Shown here piece by piece: positions 56,747 to 64,000 of a stretch of 64,000 bases of DNA; position 1 is the stretch's first letter, and the number at the start of each line of letters is the position of its first letter. The position numbers were made by a program, and so were the translations under genes. Source of the DNA: Synchiropus splendidus (taxonomy: Eukaryota > Chordata > Actinopteri > Syngnathiformes > Callionymidae); assembly GCF_027744825.2 (NCBI RefSeq), contig NC_071334.1:4421437-4485436 (forward strand), read 5' to 3'. The notes beneath the pieces are model-generated. The model worked only from the letters and a program-made list of their open reading frames with translations, did no database searches and had not been told where the DNA came from.

Positions 56747-56951
56747 CAGCGACGAGTGGATGAGGTTTCAAGAAACAGTGTCCTGATTTTCAGAGGCCTG
56801 TCTGCTGTAAGATGTTTGGACTTGACCAACTACTTCAATGAAGCCTCACACCACTTCTAAACCAACAGCGCCGCCTAGTGGCCTCTGAAAATCAGGACTG
56901 TTTCATCAACCCTGCAACAGTGTTTCATGAAACCTCATCCACCCATCACTA
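56747..56951 (+). mobile_element. MITE family B, short form, left arm deleted
   Basis: Left CAGCGACGAGTGGATGAGG, right CCTCATCCACCCATCACTA. The left arm lacks the CTCF-like text (CAGAGGCCTGTCTGCTG joins directly). The right arm keeps it at 56867-56881 (minus strand, one mismatch). No target duplication recognised. Confidence 0.8.
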
Positions 56952-57147
56952 GCTCAACTTAAACACCCTGTAACAGGAAAAAGATAGGGGAAGTAAAGTA
57001 GTCGAAGTAGTAAATACATATTAAGTAACAAAGCTATAATTTGACATTTAAAATTGTGCACCTTGGTTACGATGTGAAAAGAATAACATGCATAGTCTCT
57101 TTAACGTTGGCAAATATACGGAGAGTGAATGTCATAAGATCAGATCA

Positions 57148-57153
57148 TTATAT

Positions 57154-57222
<69 letters not shown>
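57148..57222. repeat. TA microsatellite
   Basis: About 75 bases, mostly TA units, followed by AATA- and TAA-rich DNA to 57290. Confidence 0.95.
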
Positions 57223-57225
<3 letters not shown>

Positions 57226-57290
57226 ATAAATAAATAAATTATATAAGTAATAATAATAATAATAACAATAATATTTTTTTTATTTTATTT

Positions 57291-58443
57291 TTTTCCTCCA
57301 GTTCTAAATGGCATCACTTTCAAATGCTGCCACTGATGCTGTTAAAAGCAGCTCATTTCCACTCTTGCATTACTTGTACATATTCATACTGGAACAGGAA
57401 TTAATGCATATAATATATCTTTAATTGTATTTATTTTGCACCCAAATTGTTCCACTTATGTTGCTAAATTAATTTCGATTGCTCTTCAAATGAGGAAAAT
57501 GCATTTTTTCTGCAGTTTGTTGCCGCTGAGGCTTCGATGTGAGCAGGAGTGTAGTGCAGACAACAGCAGTGAGGGGTTTGTGTTTGAATTGCTCTGTACT
57601 TTTACCCCCGAAGCCTGAAGGCTTTTTGTGCGTCTTTCTCTCCTAAAATCCTTTGCTCTTCTTGACTTCTCTTTTCACTGCCACCAGACGCCTTGCATCT
57701 GTCCGCCTCACGTAAAGAATCTAACACGTAATTATCATATCATAATTGCTGTAAAGATGGCTTTGACAGAAATCATTTCCCGTATCTAACACAGCACTAA
57801 TCCAATCTGTTCCCCCACTCGCAACCACAACCTCTGGTGACGATGGTTTGGACTTTTGTTTGTGTACACGTGTGGGAAGGCGAACGTGGTCGACGGAAAT
57901 CGATTCATGAAGCCAAAACTCCTGTGTTTATTCTCTTGTTTGCTACGTGGTGGATGCTAGCGCCACCTAGTTCATCATCTCTCTCTGTTTTCAAGCATGT
58001 TGATGTTGAGATTTGACATTTATTCATCACAGGAAGTCAGTTGTTTAGTTTGTTTTTTAATCTCTTTTTTTTTCAAATGTTTTGTTTTTCTTTTTTTTTT
58101 TTTCCTGGATAACCAACCAGCTGACCAAAAAATGTTTGGCATCACACAACATCAATGTGACATCTGATGGTGGAGATTCTCCCATTAGTGTGTGAGTGAT
58201 GAACGTCCAAACTGAACAGCCATTGGACCAACCACCAGACTGTTATGATGGCTGCATCCGGCTATGCATTTTGAGGACCAATTTCCACAAATGGAATTCA
58301 TATTTTAACTTGGAAAGTTCGCTCATAGATCATGAATATCAGGATCAGAAGAGTCAGCTGTGTTGCCAAGGTCAGTGAGGATCCCACCAACTAGGAAAGA
58401 GCTTTGGAATAACGTGCAAAATAAAATAACCAAACCAACCAAG
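57291..58443. other. Intergenic, no gene seen
   Basis: Non-coding, with T-rich runs at 58066-58104. A CTCF-like text with two mismatches is at 57959-57973 (minus strand). Confidence 0.4.
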
Positions 58444-58473
58444 TAAAATAAAATAAAATAAAATAAAATAAAT
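58444..58473. repeat. AAAAT pentamer repeat
   Basis: Six units of TAAAA. Confidence 0.9.
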
Positions 58474-59815
58474 AGTCTGGTCTGGATTGACCGGTGCCTA
58501 ATGCCAACATGTTTTTCTTTTATTTTTGGAGAGAAAAATGGACAAGTGAGGGTGAATCCACAATGTGGTTATAGTTGCGGTGCTTTGGTGACGTCATAAG
58601 AATTTGGGTTATTGCCCCGTCAGTAGAAGTACCTGCCTGTTCTGCCTGTGATTTACAGACTGTCTTCTGCTCTAATGAAAAGTCATGACCGCAATTTGTC
58701 AGTAGCTTTGTATTTAATTACAAGTTAACTGACATAAATGATTGTTCACTCAAAGTCACATGTTCATGTTTTGATCAACAGTGTAAAAAGTAATTCAAAA
58801 TGGTATTTATTTATTCATAAAACATGTAATTCAAACTGGACTTTTTTACACTGCGGCCAAATTATTGCGTAGACAATAAATGAACTATGATCGAACACAA
58901 TTTTCCTTTTTTTTTTTTTTTTTTTTTTTACTTTATTTCATTCAGTCAATGGCTAAGCTAAAACAAAAACGTTAGCTGGCACACATCACTTTTTGTTTTT
59001 CAATTTGATGTGTATAATAGTAAAACAGTCTTTATCTGGGGTTTGTCTCTGGATTGCTAACAATAAATTATCAGCGCTCTAACAAGGCTGCTAGCGAGAG
59101 GGGAGGCGCGTAATGCGACTGGCGCTGGCCTTTATTTATCTTTACCAATAGACAACTGACCTGGCGGTGGCCCTCACCCGCTGCTCCCGTCTCAAACAGG
59201 TCAGTCAGAGTTCACCAAAGTCAGGATGAACGGATGAGCGCACCAAACTAAAGTATTCTCCTGACAAAGTGTCAGGCTCTTCTTTTTTATTTTCCTGACT
59301 GGATTTATGATTCAGCTGTGATGTAAAATGTGGTCTGGGCGACAATAAAGTAGCCTGGAATAAGATGAATGAATGAATACTCATACGACCCAGACAAAAA
59401 TAGACATATTCTGAAAATCTAGTCTTTTTCCGTAAAATGTGTTTTACCCTCTGAGGAAGTTCATACTCTTTAGTTGCCAATGACATTGAAAAAAAAAAAA
59501 AAAAAAAAAAAAAAAAACAGCTGCGATTATGACCGCCACCTTGAGGTGTAAATGCAAGCTCATGGACCCGGCCATTGTTGAGATATGATTGTACTCAGTG
59601 GTTTTCTATACTCTGGAAACTCTTCAAATACTCACTGATATAGTAATGGCATTCTTCATCTGAGTATTACTGAACTTTAGGGGAACTGTCCCATGTCCAC
59701 ACTCCAGCTGTTTGTGGGCGTCTCACGATGATCATCACATTAAATGTTGGCTAAATGAGTATTTCATTTTTTGTACACCATCCAGCCGACCTCTTAAAAT
59801 TCAGACACATTTCAG
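58474..59815. other. Intergenic with homopolymers
   Basis: T run at 58907-58929 (23 bases) and A run at 59489-59517 (29 bases). These two opposite-facing runs about 560 bp apart may be remnants of retroposed sequence, but no element could be identified between them. Text near 59041-59110 (CAATAAATTATCAGCGC) is unique. Confidence 0.4.
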
Positions 59816-60029
59816 TACTGATCGGCAGATGAGGTGTCATGAAACAGTATTGCACGGTAGATGAAACAGTGTCCTCATTTTCAGAGGCCACTAGATGGCG
59901 TTTTTAGAGATGATGTGAGGTTTCATTGAATTCGTTGTTCAAGTCCATTTCAGAGCAGACAGCGCCATCTGGTGACCAGATCATCCGCTGTTCAATACTG
60001 TGTCGTGAAACCTCATCTAACCATCACTA
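59816..60029 (+). mobile_element. MITE family B, short form
   Basis: Left TACTGATCGGCAGATGAGG, right CCTCATCTAACCATCACTA. Both arms are present. CTCF-like text at 59888-59902 (one mismatch) and 59961-59975 (minus strand, one mismatch). Confidence 0.8.
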
Positions 60030-60710
60030 TAGTTTTCAACAAACTGCATCAGCCCATCACCATTCATTGGTTTTACCTTCGAACAATGCATGTGTAGATA
60101 ACTGAATTGGTTCTCACAACTCAGACAGTTTCATGCATATTTTCTGAGTCTTGATGCATGGAAGCCAGTAAGGAGAGGCAAGTATGGACGAGTAATGAGC
60201 GCTGTTACTCCCTAAACAATCACAGTCGCCATTATTTTTGCTGCATGCTTCTTCCTGATGCACCGTCGCTGCACTGGGACCTGTTGGAACCAGACTATTC
60301 TGGTTTCTCATTGGCTCACATTAGCAGTGAATGGCTTCCTCAGCCCTGAAAAACACAGACAGATACGGCCACATTGACTGTGCTGACGATTCCATGACGG
60401 GAGTGGCCTCTGACATCTTGGCTTTCTTCAACCAGTCAGAAATAAACTGCTTTAAAATCTTCTGATATTGTTATTGTAGTCACATGAGGATGCACAGTAT
60501 GTTGCATGGCACCAACGCAGTGCAGGTAACGTGGAGTTATTCAACTTCCACCGGGTACGGGGACACGGAGCGGAGCGCGAGAATCGGCGATCCCACCCTA
60601 CTTCACAGACTGAAAGACACAATGGCATTCTTGAGTCACGTTCGCCGGTTATGATGTAAACTTTACACCACTCTTCCACTGAATAAAATGCAAATAATCT
60701 CAACGCATAG
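60030..60710. other. Intergenic, nothing recognised
   Basis: Non-coding DNA, no repeat family seen. Confidence 0.35.
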
Positions 60711-61020
60711 TGTTTTATTGTGAAAAATTCCCGGATTCACATCGCTTTTCATTGGCTGACTTCCTGTCTGAAGGAGTCTCTCTGCCGTGGTGATGTGCCG
60801 AGCGCCGCAAAAATATAACTGTCGCCGGATATTGATAAATAGAAAGCTGGAATTTGGGGGTTTGCCATTGAATATTTAAACGTGGGACTGATAAAGTGGT
60901 TCCATGGGAAACACTTAACCTCATTTCCTATGCCCCAAACATGCACAAACCAATGATCCTGAGAGCCTTCGATATGTGTCATGTGTTGAACGGCCATTGA
61001 ATCCTCAAGCTTAAGTCTAG
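60711..61020. promoter_or_regulatory. Candidate enhancer
   Basis: Unique balanced block (TTTTCATTGGCTGACTTCC, GATATTGATAAATAGAAAGC, TTGCCATTGAATATTTAAAC) without repeat signatures. Motif-light and inferred from composition only. Confidence 0.2.
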
Positions 61021-61917
61021 AACGTTGTGATGTGCCTGTAGATGGACCTCAGAAACAGTCCTAGTTTAGCCTCATGAACCCACTGCTATGCGCGAGACAG
61101 AAAGTCAGTGTCTTTTTTTAAAGACTGAAACATAATTTTCAACTAAAAACTTAATGTTATGCAACATTAAAGGGTTTATTAATCATATTTCCCATTCAAT
61201 ACGGCGTTATTCCGTCAAATATTCTGTGTTACATTGCAACATGTTTCTCAAAACACCAGGACACATCTGTTACTGCCATTAAGGAAAACATCAGGAAGTC
61301 CTGTTGTGTTTACCCCACCAATGTATCCGTCTATTAGATGCAAATGAAGGACAACTGGCTTTGTACTCAGGTGTGTTTCATAATAAAAAACCTGTCACAG
61401 AAGCCAGAATGGAGGAAAAAAAAAGGCGCAGTCATACGTTAGTTTTCCACCCTGGAATAGTGAAATTGAACGCTGCAGAAAACACGTTCTATTTACAGGC
61501 CAATCAAACCAAATACTTTTGGAATATTTCCGCCGAGCTCGGGCTCTTGACTCATGTGACAAGTGATGAGCCATTTCCATGGGCTTTTTTTTTTTTTAAG
61601 TGTCATTTGAACGCAGGCCCACTTCAAACATTTGAAAAGCGATTTAAATATAGACCATATTTTCGCAAGACTGGCACAATCAGCATTTCAAAAGGGTGTT
61701 GGATTGTAAGGGCCACCCAAGACATAGACAGGTTTTTGAGGAACTATGTGAAAAGAGGCCATTTTTCTCCACGTTTGTTGGAGGTCTCGGGCTTTGGAGG
61801 TCATCGGATCACACGTAGACTGCGTTGAGTTCAGTTTGGAACCTATAAGAGGCATCACTATATCTCACTGTTTAGGTACTGTTAAAGCCTCCCAGTGGAC
61901 AGGTATATGGCCATGTG
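61021..61917. promoter_or_regulatory. Unique stretch, candidate enhancer with a long open frame
   Basis: 61395-61830 has no repeat signature and contains CAGGCCAATCAAACC, TGACTCATGTGACAAGTGAT (AP-1/TGACTCA core) and AAGCGATTTAAATATAGACC. A plus-strand frame of 174 codons (61304-61828) runs across it. It includes phenylalanine and lysine runs from T and A tracts, matches no family I know, and has no splice or promoter context. I therefore prefer non-coding constrained DNA, and leave a small unknown exon open. Confidence 0.25.
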
Positions 61918-62858
61918 ACTATTTGGTCTACACTTTTCCGCCTTGAGAATGAATCCGAACTATCACTCGGAGACTTGCCACATTCAGAAGTTCTCTGATG
62001 ACTCTGCCATAGTTGGATGTACCAGCAAGGATGAGGAGTCTGAGTTAGAGGGCTGTGGTGGAGGTGTGAGCTGAACCATCTGCAGCTCAATGTGGCAAAG
62101 TCCAAAGACCAAACTGGTGGTGGACCTTAGGAGGACCAAGTCTCCTGTGATGCCCGTTTCCTTCCGGGGGGGTCAATGTGGATACGGTCGAGGTCTATAA
62201 ATATCTTGGGGTCCTCATAGACAATAAACCGGACTGGGCTCGGAACACTGAGGCCCTTTACAAAAAAGGACAGAGTGGTCTCTACTTCTCGAGAAGGCTC
62301 AGGTCCTTCAACGTCTGCGGGACTATGCTGAGGATGTTTTATGAGTCGTTGGTGTCCAGTGTAATTCTGTTCGCTGTGGTTTGCTGGGGCAGCAGATTAA
62401 CGGTGGCGGAGACTAACAGACTCAACAGACTCATCCGCAAAGCTGGTGATGTGGTGGGGTGAAACTCCTTGGAGACGGTTACGGATAGAAGGATGCTCCT
62501 GAAACTAAGGAGCATCCTGGACAACATCACCCACCCCCTCCATCAGCTCCTGATCCAATACAGTAGCACATGGACCAACAGACTGAGACGACCCAACTCA
62601 AAGACTGAGAGCCGCAGGAGGTCTTTTGTTCCTCTGGCAATAAAACTGTTCATCCCTGGAAAAACTAGTGAAGGATTTTCTGTTCATTCTGTTTTTGACT
62701 CTGCATTTTCTTGCACATTGTTTCCAAGCTCTTTTGTCCAGCTTTTTTGGACTTTATAATATTATTTCATTTTTTTATTTATTGTGAAATGTTGTGCACA
62801 GAGCATGTTACAAACACAATTTCCCTTGGGATTAATACAGTTTTCTGGTTCTGAATTA
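61918..62858 (+). mobile_element. LINE of L2/CR1/Rex1 type, 5'-truncated
   Basis: The text begins inside the reverse transcriptase: HSETCHIQKFSDDSAIVGC, with the catalytic FSDD at 61991-62002 intact. A frameshifted part follows (KLVVDLRRTKSPVMPVSF), then from 62178 VEVYKYLGVLIDNKPDWARN, KKGQSGLYFSRRLRSFNVCG, VVCWGSRL, LNRLIRKAGDVVG, a TGA at 62460-62462, and in the same frame RRMLLKLRSILDNITHPLHQ and RRSFVPLAIKLF to 62759. The 3' UTR ends CACAATTTCCCTTGGGATTA then ATACAG. Only one nonsense codon interrupts the last 190 codons. Inactive fragment. Confidence 0.85.
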
Positions 62859-62961
62859 TTTCTCATTGATTTGCATGTCTTTTTTCGTATGAACTCAGCA
62901 AACGGTGCCTTGGAATTAAAAGTGAAGCGAGGTTTCAGTAAGTCTAGACCACCGGCCATGT

Positions 62962-63175
62962 ACTAGATGAGGTATCACGAAACAGTATTATAACAGTAGT
63001 TGATGAAACAGTGTCGAATTTTCAGAGGCCACTAGATGGCGCTCTTGGTTTAGAAATGATGTGAGGTTTCATTGAATTCGTTGTTCAAGTCCAAACATTT
63101 AGCAGCAGACAGCGCCTCCTGGTGGCCTCTGACAATCAGGACGCTGTGTCATGAAACCTCATCGACCCATCGCTA
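62962..63175 (+). mobile_element. MITE family B, short form
   Basis: Left TACTAGATGAGGTATCACG, right CCTCATCGACCCATCGCTA. The left arm has the perfect CTCF-consensus text CCACTAGATGGCGCT (63029-63043); the right arm has it at 63111-63125 (minus strand, one mismatch). No target duplication recognised. Confidence 0.8.
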
Positions 63176-64000
63176 TTGAAAAGCGATGCTTTGTTTCATC
63201 AAATCAACCACAAAAATACCAATATTTAGAAATCATGCACGTGGAAGAAAAGTAGTCATAACAACAAGCCTGTCTTATACACACTTGTACACGGTGTTAC
63301 ACACTTAATCCTGCACTGAGCCTCCTCCAACCAATTTCACTTTCATTGTCAGACTATTTATTCCACGGCGCAAAGACTGAATGTACAGATGTGTCTATGC
63401 GCTTGATGGCTGCTGGGCGTCTAGAGAGGGGAGGAGCGGGAGGGGCTCAGCGGAGAAGGAGTGGAAGACGATAAAGACTCTGTGAGTGGCAAGTGTACAT
63501 GGATAGCCTCACATCAACTGCCAATATGTTGTGAGGCGGCGGTAACAGGCGAGGGTCTCCAGGGAGGGCTGCGGCAGAGCAGGCCGGCAGCAGACAGAGA
63601 GGAAAACAATTTCTGGTGCCAATAACCCCAAGCTGCACAGATGAAAAATGTTTTAATATTTGCAGCTGCTTTATGGCAGTCGGGGTGACAGTGATGGAGT
63701 CAATGTCAGCTTTTTCCTTTTAAATGTCATGCTCTGTCTCAGGCTGTCAGCCGGTCTGTGTGTGTGTGTGTGTGTGTGTGTGTTCAAAATTGATCTTTTC
63801 CTCTTGTAAATGCCCAAATGTGAGGACGCCCCCACCCATATCCCCTCCATCATGTTGCCCTGAAACCACCCTTTTGTGCCCATGCTCCACCCCCCGCCCA
63901 CCCCGAGTCTCTCGCCCCCAGTTGTCCATAAAGACGCTCAGCTGTCAGATGAAACTCCACGACCCGGCAGCCATCATTTAGATAATCACTTCCTCCTCTT
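63176..64000. other. Intergenic to window end
   Basis: GT microsatellite at 63757-63782. The unique block 63360-63720 may be regulatory (GAAAAATGTTTTAATATTTGC). A C-rich part follows at 63827-63920. No gene. Confidence 0.35.

Noticed and set aside
58907..59517. T run and A run facing each other, as around an inverted retrocopy pair
   Set aside because: No retrocopy sequence or target duplication could be identified between or beside them.

Overview
The window is animal nuclear DNA, most probably from a ray-finned (teleost) fish. It holds one protein-coding gene, cut by the left edge: the large last exon of a teashirt zinc-finger gene. It is recognised as tshz3 by its protein sequence, which carries five zinc fingers, an atypical homeobox and a PIDLTK co-repressor motif. 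The gene runs rightward and stops at 3502. A 3' UTR of about 1.5 kb follows and probably ends at an ATTAAA signal near 4991. The rest, about 59 kb, looks like the gene desert expected beside a developmental transcription factor. I found no second gene, tRNA, rRNA or CRISPR array.

The desert contains three kinds of sequence. (1) Transposon remains. These include LINE ORF2 fragments of at least three families (around 12.4, 18.5, 22.8, 33.6, 52.4 and 62 kb, plus isolated 3' tails), a solo LTR with a 5-bp target duplication (10.5-11.2 kb), and several families of short non-autonomous DNA transposons. I call these A (TA target duplication; 12.8, 19.1, 24.8 and 40.1 kb), B (terminal TAGTGATGGG; seven copies), C (long inverted repeats; 15.7, 20.3, 22.7, 35.8, 44.1 and 54.2 kb), F (36.6 kb) and G (47.0 kb). 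(2) Simple repeats and a 32-bp minisatellite (54.7-55.1 kb) that grew inside a family B copy. (3) Unique stretches of mixed composition, some with clustered homeodomain, POU or TCF-like motifs. These are candidates for tshz3 regulatory elements; conservation cannot be tested from one sequence.

The most interesting pattern is that family B elements carry a sequence matching the vertebrate CTCF core consensus in each arm, facing each other. Two sites are perfect matches (55237-55251 and 63029-63043), and many others are one mismatch away. If bound, this family would have scattered insulator or loop-anchor sites through the regulatory domain downstream of tshz3. Other notable structures are a LINE with an internal deletion flanked by a perfect 13-bp target duplication inside a family C element, a MITE insertion with a paralogous empty site next to it, and a perfect 15-bp hairpin at 39191-39228. 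I did not find a new multi-gene system.
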